From VXYK01 sp965214565 (lineage in GTDB: Bacteria; Actinomycetota; Acidimicrobiia; Acidimicrobiales; Aldehydirespiratoraceae), in NCBI GenBank assembly GCA_965214565.1, contig OZ243951.1:2666001-2730000 (forward strand): a DNA stretch of 64,000 bases, given 5' to 3'. Below the pieces are notes generated by a model. That model did not search any database. It had not been told where the DNA came from and saw only the letters and a list, made by a program, of their open reading frames with translations. A program made the position numbers and the translations under genes. Shown in pieces: positions 9,277 through 16,735 of the stretch. The stretch's first letter is position 1. Every line of letters starts with the position of its first letter.

Positions 9277-9840
9277 TCAGGGTTCGTCAATCCAGACGGG
9301 CGCGCGGTCGAGCAGGAATTCAGCGACCTTCGAGCAGCGGTCGAGCACGTCGCACAACACGTCTCGTCCATAGAAGATCCTCGCCAACTCGACCTGGACC
9401 CTCGCGACGATGCTGATAGCGCGGACCGGTGCATCGGTGACCGCTCCGAAGCTGTCGAGGGCACTCACCTCGAGCGGCAGCTCTGTCGTGCCTATACCGG
9501 CGAGGTCGGTGGCCAGAATCAAAAGGTCGGGGGCCGACGGCAGCGGTGGGAGGGCGAAGCTGATTGTCAGCGGCAGGCGAATGTCGGAGGACACTTCGTC
9601 GCCTTCATCCAAGCTGAGCAGTTCATCTTCAAACATGATCAGTGCTCGAGGGCCGACCTCGAGCGCGACATGCATGTCCAGTGGACCGTCGCACGCCTGG
9701 TCGGGGTGTAGGTCTACTTCCCAGCTCTGACGGTTGGTATAAGTCTCGATGAAATGCCGTTCGTCATGAACGTGGAATCCGTGTTCGACGACATGATCCT
9801 TGAGATCAGCAACGAATCCCTGTAGGTCGACTACTGCCAT
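9277..9840 (-). CDS. Hypothetical protein, 187 residues
   Basis: Not recognised. From ATG at 9840 the protein starts MAVVDLQGFVADLKDHV and has no signal peptide or membrane helix. It has even, mixed composition with several acidic stretches and a beta-rich middle (DMHVALEVGPRALIMFEDE), suggesting a small soluble cytoplasmic protein. A longer frame to 9993 gives low-quality sequence and was not used. It lies convergent to metY with 67 bp between stops and divergent from the phosphatase at 9971. Confidence 0.7.
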   Translation of the reverse strand: MAVVDLQGFVADLKDHVVEHGFHVHDERHFIETYTNRQSWEVDLHPDQACDGPLDMHVALEVGPRALIMFEDELLSLDEGDEVSSDIRLPLTISFALPPLPSAPDLLILATDLAGIGTTELPLEVSALDSFGAVTDAPVRAISIVARVQVELARIFYGRDVLCDVLDRCSKVAEFLLDRAPVWIDEP

Positions 9841-9970
9841 TGCCAATAGCTTGCCATGACTTGGCGCGTATCGTGTAGGCGATCGACCGTATTGTCTGAA
9901 TTGGAATTGCTTGAACTTTAAGAATCTGTCTGATTGCGCGCCAGTGGCGTGCAGGAGTGAGGTTGACGAG

Positions 9971-10714
9971 ATGAACGCTGACGAGGTTCTCATGGTCCTG
10001 CACGAAGCTGCCGATGCGGTGGTCGATGCCTTCGTCGATCAGCGCGACTGGGGCAAGTCGGGTCTGCGCCACGACCAGTACGTTCCGGACCTCGTCGCTG
10101 ACGAAGCGGTGCTCGGCGTGCTCGGCGCCGCGGGAATCCGGGTCCTCAGTGAGGAGAGCGGCCTCGGACCCGGCACGGGGCCTGTGGCGGTCGTCGACCC
10201 CGTCGACGGCTCGACCAACGCTTCGCTGCCGCTGCCGTGGTTCGCGACGAGCCTGTGCGTGGTCGACGAGGAGGGTCCCTGGGTGGCCGTCGTGCATGAC
10301 CATCCCGGCAATCGGCGCTACACCGCTGTCCGCGGCAGAGGTGCGACCCTCGACGGCGCTGCATTGGCGCCGCCCCCCGCAGTGGACCTCTCAGAAGCGG
10401 TCGTTGCGGTGAACGGAGTGCCCCCGACTGAGGCGGGTTGGTGGCAGTTCCGGACAATGGGTTCCTGTGCTCTGGAGCTGTGTGCAGTGGCAGACGGGCG
10501 TTTCGCCGGATTCGTGGACTTCGCCGGGACACTTCATGTCTGGGACTACCTGGGCGCGCTGCTCGTCTGCGGCGAGGTGGGAGTGCCCGTGTCCGATGCG
10601 CACGGCCGGGACTTGACGGTGATCGACCACCAGGCTCGGCGGTCTCCAGTTGCAGCACCGTCGGCGTTGTTGCCACAGTTGCTTTCGGTGCGCCGAGACG
10701 CGGGTCCGAGGTAA
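9971..10714 (+). CDS. Inositol monophosphatase family protein
   Basis: Mg2+-dependent phosphatase of the IMPase/FBPase/CysQ superfamily, 247 residues. Seen: SEESG (first metal ligand region, residues ~59-63), DPVDGSTNA (DPxDGTxN signature) and a C-terminal WDYLGALLV in place of the usual WDxAA. The start ATG at 9971 fits the family N-terminus; the frame from 9911 adds an unconserved leader. The natural substrate (inositol-1-phosphate, histidinol-phosphate or PAP) cannot be inferred because neighbours are unrelated. Confidence 0.88.
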   Translation: MNADEVLMVLHEAADAVVDAFVDQRDWGKSGLRHDQYVPDLVADEAVLGVLGAAGIRVLSEESGLGPGTGPVAVVDPVDGSTNASLPLPWFATSLCVVDEEGPWVAVVHDHPGNRRYTAVRGRGATLDGAALAPPPAVDLSEAVVAVNGVPPTEAGWWQFRTMGSCALELCAVADGRFAGFVDFAGTLHVWDYLGALLVCGEVGVPVSDAHGRDLTVIDHQARRSPVAAPSALLPQLLSVRRDAGPR

Positions 10715-10847
10715 TAGCTCGGGTTGTGGTTTTGCGGTTGTGCTCATCGCCGATTGCGCTAGATTTGGGGCCCAACCATGACCCGGGCCGTGATCCTATG
10801 TCGCGCGCCATCTGATACGGGTCAGGTCTCTCTGGAAGGGAACAATC

Positions 10848-11978
10848 ATGAATAAGAACAGTAAGTTGTTGCGATTGCTTGCAGCACTGTTGGCGATCGT
10901 CCTGATAGCAGCCGCTTGTGGCGACGATGATGAAGCCGACGCTGAAGAAGAAATGGTCGATGATGGCAGCGATGACATGTCCTCCGACGGCGACATGGCC
11001 CATGAAGACGACATGGCCGAAGACGAGGACGCGGGTGGACGGTTGGCTGCGGTCATTGATCGTGGTGCTGTCAACTGCGGCGTCAACGACACGCTTCCAG
11101 GCTTCGGCAACGTCGACGCCAACGGCAACAACATCGGCTTCGATATCGACTTCTGCCGGGTAGTGGCCGCAGCGGTGCTCGGTGATGCCGATTCTGTGAA
11201 CTACACGCCCCTCGACGCATCCCAGCGCTTCCCGACCTTGCAGTCCGGTGAGATCGACATGCTGGTACGCAACACCACATGGACGGCGAGCCGCGACGGC
11301 AACGAGCAGGCGAACTTCATGTTCACCACATTCTTCGATGGCCAAGGCTTCATGGTCCACGCCGACAGTCCGATCCAGTCCGTGTCCGATATGGCCAACA
11401 CCAGTATCTGCGTGCTTCAAGGCACCACGACGCTGTTGAACCTGAACGCTGTGCTCGGCGATATGGGAGTCCCGTTCACCTCAGTGGAGTTCCAGTCCAA
11501 CACCGAGCTGCAACCGGCGTTCGTTTCCGGGCAGTGCGAAGTCTGGACTTCGGACGCCTCGCAGTTGGCGGCTTTCTCTGCCACGCTCGAAATCGGCACG
11601 CGCGTCCTCGGCGACATCATCTCCAAAGAGCCCCTCGGGCCTGTGGTGGCCGATGGCGACACCGAGTGGGCGCAGGTCGTTAACTGGGCCACCATGGCCA
11701 CGGTGCAGGCCGAAGAGTACGGCATCTCCTCAAGCAACCTCGCTGACTTCGACGACACCGAGAACTCCAACATCCGCAGGTTCCTCGGCCTCCCCATTGA
11801 GGGAGAGGTGGCCGAGGTCGGCCTCGGCCTCCCGGCTGACTTCGCGACCCAAATAATCAGCCAGGTCGGCAACTACGGTGAGATCTACGAGCGCAACCTT
11901 GCGCCGCTCGGTCTCGAGCGTGGTGTCAACGCCCTGTGGACCGACGGCGGGCTCATGTACGTTCCGCCCTTCCGGTAA
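10848..11978 (+). CDS. aapJ: Polar amino-acid ABC transporter substrate-binding lipoprotein
   Basis: Extracytoplasmic solute receptor (SBP family 3) for the importer encoded downstream. 376 residues. The signal peptide ends in a lipobox (AAAC, lipidated Cys near residue 23), followed by a strongly acidic linker of about 40 residues rich in Asp, Glu and Met. The binding domain begins at GGRLAAVIDRGAVNCGVN and includes FDIDFCRVVAAAVLG and TWTASRDG, as in AapJ/BztA-type proteins for glutamate, glutamine, aspartate and asparagine. GGAAGGGA at 10833-10840 is the ribosome-binding site. A long hairpin follows the gene. Substrate range is inferred from the family only. Confidence 0.93.
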   Translation: MNKNSKLLRLLAALLAIVLIAAACGDDDEADAEEEMVDDGSDDMSSDGDMAHEDDMAEDEDAGGRLAAVIDRGAVNCGVNDTLPGFGNVDANGNNIGFDIDFCRVVAAAVLGDADSVNYTPLDASQRFPTLQSGEIDMLVRNTTWTASRDGNEQANFMFTTFFDGQGFMVHADSPIQSVSDMANTSICVLQGTTTLLNLNAVLGDMGVPFTSVEFQSNTELQPAFVSGQCEVWTSDASQLAAFSATLEIGTRVLGDIISKEPLGPVVADGDTEWAQVVNWATMATVQAEEYGISSSNLADFDDTENSNIRRFLGLPIEGEVAEVGLGLPADFATQIISQVGNYGEIYERNLAPLGLERGVNALWTDGGLMYVPPFR

Positions 11979-12023
11979 GCCACTCGTCAATCGCCAACGG
12001 CGATAAGAGCTGAATTACTTCGA

Positions 12024-12078
12024 CAAGACGATTCCGGTCGGCCCTCGCACAGTCTTGAGGGTCGCCGGGATCGTCTTG
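12024..12078 (+). terminator. Long imperfect hairpin between binding-protein and permease genes
   Basis: The arms 12024-12046 and 12057-12078 are nearly complementary over 22-23 bases around a 10-nt loop, with one wobble, one bulge and a mismatch. There is no T-run after it. Such hairpins between a binding protein and its permeases often stabilise the upstream mRNA or end part of the transcripts, giving excess binding protein. Confidence 0.6.
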
Positions 12079-12193
12079 CGCGTTCGGCAAGTTTTCTGAA
12101 ATACTCCGCTCGCCGAATGTTGCTCGCTATGGTTCGGGTGACGGGGCAATCGGCCGGAATAGTAGAAGGCACAGAGAGGGGCGAGACGAACAA

Positions 12194-13465
12194 ATGCTCA
12201 GCAGGCTGCTGTTGTTGGTGATCGCCTTGGTGTTGGCAGCAGCGGCTTACCTCGTCGGCCGTTTCGTTGTCGACAAGGTCACCGGTCGAGACACCTCCGA
12301 CCGTCCACCGCCATGGCGCGACCTGAACGTCCTTTCGTTGGCAGCCCAAGTTCTGGCGCTAGGCCTGATCGTTGCTGTCGGATCCTGGTTGTGGAGCAAT
12401 TTCAGGGACCGCACCGATGATATCGGTCTCGAACTGACCTTCGATTTCTTGGACCAGCCGTCGGGGATCTCCATCGCCGACAACCCGCTGAGTTCCAACG
12501 CCGGCATCCGAGACGCACTGCAACAGGGGGTCAAGAACACGTTCTTGATAATCCTGTTGGGGATTCCGCTTTCAATAATGTTCGGGACCCTCATCGGTAT
12601 CGCACGCCTGTCGACCAACTGGCTGCTGCGGAAGTTGGCGACCGGATACGTCGAGTTCTTCAGGAACATCCCGCCCCTGTTGGTGATCGTGTTCCTGTGG
12701 GGCGCCGTTTTTCTCAATTTCCCAATCGGGGCGAGTCCGACAGCGGAAGCAGCATGGCGTCCCTTCGGCGGATGGATGATCTTCAGCAACAGCCGGTTCG
12801 CTTTTCCCTCGATTGTCGGCCTGGACAACTTCGGGGTCTACCAACTGCTCGTCGTGGGCAGCATCGTGGCTGCGGCGGGGGTCTGGGCGTGGCGGACTCG
12901 GGTGTTCAACAACACCGGTAACCCCCATCGTAGGGTGCTGTGGTCTGTGGCGGCACTGGTCGCGCTGTGCGGAGTGTTCTTCTTGGCGCTTGGAGGGCCC
13001 TTCGAGTTCTCCAAGACCACCGTCGAGAATCGGATCTGGTCGGGCGGCTTTCGGATGCAGATGCCCTACGTGGCGGTTATGTTGGCGCTCGTCATCTACA
13101 CCGCCTCCCATATCGCCGAGATCGTTCGGGGCAGCATCCTGGCTGTACACCGGGGGCAGGTGGAGGCCTCCCATGCTCTGGCCCTGAGCGGCTTGCAACG
13201 GTATCGGTTCGTGATACTGCCCCAGGCCTTCCGGATCGCCTTCCCCCCGTTGATCAATCAGTTCCTCAACTACACCAAGAACTCTTCATTGGCCGTGGCG
13301 ATCGGTTTCGCTGAGACCACCTCGGTCATCTCCAACCTGTTCGGGCAGTCCCAACCCGCGCCCCAACTCCTGCTGATTCTCATGTTGATCTACTTGGTCT
13401 TCTCATTGGCCCTGTCGGCGATAGGCAACCTGGTGAACCGTCGTCTCCAACTGAGGGGTGTGTGA
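12194..13465 (+). CDS. aapQ: Amino-acid ABC transporter permease (AapQ/BztB type)
   Basis: Inner-membrane permease of the general polar amino-acid importer, 423 residues. It begins with a membrane helix (MLSRLLLLVIALVLAAAAY), then a second and a long periplasmic stretch (DFLDQPSGISIADNP) typical of AapQ. The EAA-like loop that contacts the ATPase reads EASHALALSGLQRYRFVILPQAFR near residue ~325. ATG at 12194 is preceded by GAGAGGGGCGAG. Its stop overlaps the start of the next permease by one base. Confidence 0.93.
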   Translation: MLSRLLLLVIALVLAAAAYLVGRFVVDKVTGRDTSDRPPPWRDLNVLSLAAQVLALGLIVAVGSWLWSNFRDRTDDIGLELTFDFLDQPSGISIADNPLSSNAGIRDALQQGVKNTFLIILLGIPLSIMFGTLIGIARLSTNWLLRKLATGYVEFFRNIPPLLVIVFLWGAVFLNFPIGASPTAEAAWRPFGGWMIFSNSRFAFPSIVGLDNFGVYQLLVVGSIVAAAGVWAWRTRVFNNTGNPHRRVLWSVAALVALCGVFFLALGGPFEFSKTTVENRIWSGGFRMQMPYVAVMLALVIYTASHIAEIVRGSILAVHRGQVEASHALALSGLQRYRFVILPQAFRIAFPPLINQFLNYTKNSSLAVAIGFAETTSVISNLFGQSQPAPQLLLILMLIYLVFSLALSAIGNLVNRRLQLRGV

Positions 13466-14976
13466 TGTCGGCTACAGACTTCGGTTCGGGAACACATGAG
13501 GACTTTCAGGAGGCGGACAACCTGCCACCGAGCCAACGGTTGACACCGGGAGACTGGATCAAGAAGAACCTGTTCAACAACTGGTACAACTCGGTGATCA
13601 CCGCCGTAGTCGTCATCTGCGTTGTTTTCGCAGTTGTACAAACGCTGGGCTGGCTGTTCACTTCGGATTTTCTGATCATCCGCCGCAACCTCGCGCTGTT
13701 CATGGTCGGTCAGTTCCCCCGCGACGAGTTGTGGCGACCCTGGGCGTCGGGGTACCTGCTGATGGGTTCGTTGGGAATCGGTTCTGGAGTGTTGTGGCGG
13801 TCCGCGCAGGCAGACGCAGTAGAAAAGGGACTACCCCCCGAACCCCACTCCTGGCCTGACCTGTTGCGCAGGTTCTGGGCGATCATTGCGGTGTTGATCT
13901 TCTTCTTGTCCTTCGCCCGGACGGTGCCGCCGTTCGTGGGTCTGGCCACCATCTTCGTGGCGTTCTTCGTCAGCCGTGAACTGGGCCGCAGGTTCAACCC
14001 CGCGATGCGAACACGCGGAATGTTCTTCTCTGGGCTGCTTGGTCTGCTTTCGCTGCTGGTGCTCGCCGGGACTGGAGGTCTGGGAGCATTGACTGTGGGC
14101 GGGTTGGTCGGTGCGTGGACGCTTGTGGAGGTTCGACGTTATGCCGATGAGAGGGGTGTCGGGTCGTCAGAAACGATCGGGGCATCACGCCGGGCGCGGC
14201 GTTGGCATATTCCGTATCCGTTCAGACGACGGGTCGGAGGGGTCCTTGCCTCGCGGGTCGCGGCAGCCGTTGTTTTCCTCGCCGTGTGGTACGGGTTGCG
14301 GACCGTCGACTTGGGAGGCTTCGGCTGGGACGATTGGGGAGGTCTCCACCTGACCCTGTTCGTGACTGTGGTCGGCATCAGCACCGGACTCCCAGTGGGT
14401 ATTCTGCTGGCCCTGGGACGCCAGTCGGACCTGCCGGTGATCAAGAGTGCATCGGTGGTCTTCATTGAGTTTGTGCGCGGTGTGCCGTTGATTTCATTGT
14501 TGATGTTCTCATGGCTGATGCTTCCCCTGCTGTTCCCGATCGACCTCGACATTCCCGGCCCGCTGACTCGAGTCATGATCGTCATAACCGCGTTCTCGGC
14601 TGCGTACATCGCCGAAATTGTCCGTGGAGGCCTTCAGGCGGTGCCTCGTGGTCAAGTAGAAGCCGCGCAGGCTTCTGGGATGTCCGCTGGCAAGATCCAA
14701 CGGCTGATCGTGCTTCCCCAGGCGTTGCGCGCGGTGATCCCCGCCTTGGTAGGCCAGTTCATTTCGTTGTTCAAGGACACGTCGCTGCTTACGATCATTG
14801 GCCTGCTGGAGTTCCTGCGCGCCTCCGCAGTGGCCAATAATCAGACAGAGTTCCTGGGACAGGGGCTAGTGACGGTGACGTATCCCTTCGTCGCGCTCGG
14901 GTATTGGGCGTTCGCCTACACGATGTCCAAAGAGAGTCGTAGAGTCGAAGAGAGATTAGGAGTCGGAGTGAGATGA
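13465..14976 (+). CDS. aapM: Amino-acid ABC transporter permease (AapM/BztC type, extended)
   Basis: Second permease subunit, 503 residues from ATG at 13465 (a GTG one codon upstream is possible). It is longer than a typical AapM because of an insert of several extra hydrophobic segments (~120-240) before the permease core, which includes VRRYADERG. The core carries FVRGVPLISLL and the ATPase-contact loop EAAQASGMSAGKIQRLIVLPQALR. The start overlaps the AapQ stop (TGATG) and its own stop overlaps the ATPase start (ATGA), so the three genes are translationally coupled. Confidence 0.92.
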   Translation: MSATDFGSGTHEDFQEADNLPPSQRLTPGDWIKKNLFNNWYNSVITAVVVICVVFAVVQTLGWLFTSDFLIIRRNLALFMVGQFPRDELWRPWASGYLLMGSLGIGSGVLWRSAQADAVEKGLPPEPHSWPDLLRRFWAIIAVLIFFLSFARTVPPFVGLATIFVAFFVSRELGRRFNPAMRTRGMFFSGLLGLLSLLVLAGTGGLGALTVGGLVGAWTLVEVRRYADERGVGSSETIGASRRARRWHIPYPFRRRVGGVLASRVAAAVVFLAVWYGLRTVDLGGFGWDDWGGLHLTLFVTVVGISTGLPVGILLALGRQSDLPVIKSASVVFIEFVRGVPLISLLMFSWLMLPLLFPIDLDIPGPLTRVMIVITAFSAAYIAEIVRGGLQAVPRGQVEAAQASGMSAGKIQRLIVLPQALRAVIPALVGQFISLFKDTSLLTIIGLLEFLRASAVANNQTEFLGQGLVTVTYPFVALGYWAFAYTMSKESRRVEERLGVGVR

Positions 14977-15752
14977 GCGACGCAGTTGTCAACGCAGACG
15001 CAACCGAGGTCCTCGGTAAAGGGGAAACGATCATCAGCCTGCGTGGAGTCGACAAGTTCTTTGGTGACTTTCAGGCCCTGAGCAACATCAACATGTCAGT
15101 CGGGGAGCAGGAGGTGGTGGTCGTCATCGGGCCTTCGGGCTCGGGTAAGTCCACGCTGATCCGCTGCATCAACCGCCTGGAGCGACACGACCGCGGTTCG
15201 ATCGTGGTTGATGGAGTCGAGCTGTCCGACGACATACGCGCAATTCAGGAGATCCGCCGCGAGACGGGCATGGTGTTCCAAAGTTTCAATCTGTTCCCGC
15301 ACCTGTCGGTGATGGACAACATCACCTTGGCGCCGCGCAATGTTCGCAATGTCCCAAAATCCGAAGCGGAAGCGACCGCGATGGAGCTGCTCGAGCGGGT
15401 GAAGATCCCGGATCAGGCACGGAAGTATCCGGGACAGCTCTCCGGTGGTCAGCAACAGCGGGTCGCCATCGCCCGTTCGCTGGCGATGAAACCCAAGGTG
15501 ATGCTCTTCGACGAACCCACCTCGGCGCTGGATCCTGAGATGATCAAGGAAGTCCTTGACACCATGAAGGATCTCGCCACCGAGGGCATGACCATGATCT
15601 GCGTGACTCACGAAATGGGTTTCGCCCGCGAGGTCGCTGACCGTGTGGTGTTCATGGCGGACGGCGAGATCGTCGAGGTCGGCCCACCGGAGCACTTCTT
15701 CACGAACCCGACTGAAGAACGCACCAAGCTGTTCCTGAGCCAGATTCTCTGA
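14973..15752 (+). CDS. aapP: Amino-acid ABC transporter ATP-binding protein
   Basis: Energising ATPase of the importer, 259 residues. Walker A GPSGSGKST (~53-61), Q-loop FQSFNLFPHL, signature LSGGQQQR, Walker B MLFDEPTSALDPE and the H-loop THEMGFAREVADRV are all intact, and the VFMADGEIVEVGPPEHFF tail is that of the GlnQ/AapP group. ATGA overlap with aapM. The gene is followed within 25 bp by tRNA-Val. Confidence 0.96.
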   Translation: MSDAVVNADATEVLGKGETIISLRGVDKFFGDFQALSNINMSVGEQEVVVVIGPSGSGKSTLIRCINRLERHDRGSIVVDGVELSDDIRAIQEIRRETGMVFQSFNLFPHLSVMDNITLAPRNVRNVPKSEAEATAMELLERVKIPDQARKYPGQLSGGQQQRVAIARSLAMKPKVMLFDEPTSALDPEMIKEVLDTMKDLATEGMTMICVTHEMGFAREVADRVVFMADGEIVEVGPPEHFFTNPTEERTKLFLSQIL

Positions 15753-15776
15753 ATTCCCCCGTAGCCTTGCTCTTCG

Positions 15777-15850
15777 GGGCGCGTAGCTCAGTTGGTTAGA
15801 GCGCTTCCCTTACAAGGAAGAAGTCGGGGGTTCGAATCCCTCCGCGCCCA
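15777..15850 (+). tRNA. tRNA-Val (TAC)
   Basis: A 74-nt cloverleaf. Acceptor GGGCGCG (15777-15783) pairs with CGCGCCC (15843-15849), discriminator A at 15850. The anticodon stem CTTCC/GGAAG encloses CTTACAA with anticodon TAC. T-loop TTCGAAT. CCA is not encoded. Confidence 0.96.
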
Positions 15851-15943
15851 CATGTTGCGCGACTGGCCACGGATGTCGGGTTTTCGGGAGATCTGAGACA
15901 AGATATGAGTTCTGTCTGATCCCGGGACCTGACCGAGGTTGGC

Positions 15944-15950
15944 GAGGAGG
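15944..15950 (+). promoter_or_regulatory. Ribosome-binding site deciding a TTG start
   Basis: GAGGAGG lies five bases before TTG at 15956. No ATG or GTG in this frame is better placed, and the sequence after the TTG is a clean lipoprotein signal, so this site fixes the start. Confidence 0.7.
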
Positions 15951-15955
15951 AAACC

Positions 15956-16735
15956 TTGAGACTCCAATTCATGGCGGCAGCAGCACTCGCCATCGCGTTG
16001 GTCGCCGCATCCTGTAGTGGCGGCGATCAGGGCGACCGGAGCAGGGGAGTGGCCACACTGGTTGGAGTGGAGCCTCCAGAAACGGACACACTCATCACCG
16101 CTGCGACGGCACCCGAAGCTGAAACATCGGAGTCTTCAGCGGAGACCGTCTCCGCGGCGACCGACGGCCAGAGCGACTCGGAGGTCCGCACCGTCGGTGA
16201 GGACTTCTCCGAGGGGGTCGAGGACCAGGAGGTTGACCCTGAGCCTGAAGTCGAGCCTGAGCTGCCGGAGACAGACCCCGAGCAGGCCTTGCTGGAGTTC
16301 GCCCAGTGCATGAGGGAGAACGGACTGCCGGACTTCGTCGATCCGACTGTGGACGCCACCGGTACCGTGCAGTGGCGTCAGATGTTCGCTGCTTCCGGAA
16401 TCGATCCTGCTTCAGACGTTTTTCAGCAGGGACTGGACGTCTGCCGACACCACATCGAGGGTCTCGCCCTCGGAGGGGACGGCGGCGGTTTCGACCCGAC
16501 CGAGGTGGCGGACACTCTGCTCGGGTTCGCCCAGTGTCTGCGTACCGAGGGAATTGAGGTTGACGACCCCGAGCTGTCGAGGCTCGTCACCGGCACCGGT
16601 GACAATCCCGGTACACGGCTGTTCGGCCCAGCATTCGACCCGACCGATCCAGATGTGCAAGCCGCCGTCGAAGTCTGCCGGGGAGAACTCGGTGGTCTCG
16701 GCGGCGGCGCGCAAGCAGGAGGAAACCAGCAATGA
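15956..16735 (+). CDS. Acidic lipoprotein with two FAQC(M/L)R motifs
   Basis: 259 residues from a TTG start. The signal peptide ends in a lipobox (VAASC). An acidic Ser/Thr/Glu-rich linker (~25-115) leads to a C-terminal domain with two similar units: LLEFAQCMRENGLPDF ... VCRHH and LLGFAQCLRTEGIEV ... VCRGE. Each unit pairs an FAQC cysteine with a VCR cysteine, suggesting two disulfides. Proteins of this kind commonly precede ABC-exporter adaptor genes in actinobacteria. Its stop overlaps the adaptor start (ATGA), so a role in the same export system is likely, but its function is unknown. Confidence 0.8.
   Translation: MRLQFMAAAALAIALVAASCSGGDQGDRSRGVATLVGVEPPETDTLITAATAPEAETSESSAETVSAATDGQSDSEVRTVGEDFSEGVEDQEVDPEPEVEPELPETDPEQALLEFAQCMRENGLPDFVDPTVDATGTVQWRQMFAASGIDPASDVFQQGLDVCRHHIEGLALGGDGGGFDPTEVADTLLGFAQCLRTEGIEVDDPELSRLVTGTGDNPGTRLFGPAFDPTDPDVQAAVEVCRGELGGLGGGAQAGGNQQ

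Noticed and set aside
10146..11420. 424-residue minus-strand open frame
   Set aside because: It crosses the IMPase-like gene and the binding-protein gene, both well supported on the plus strand.
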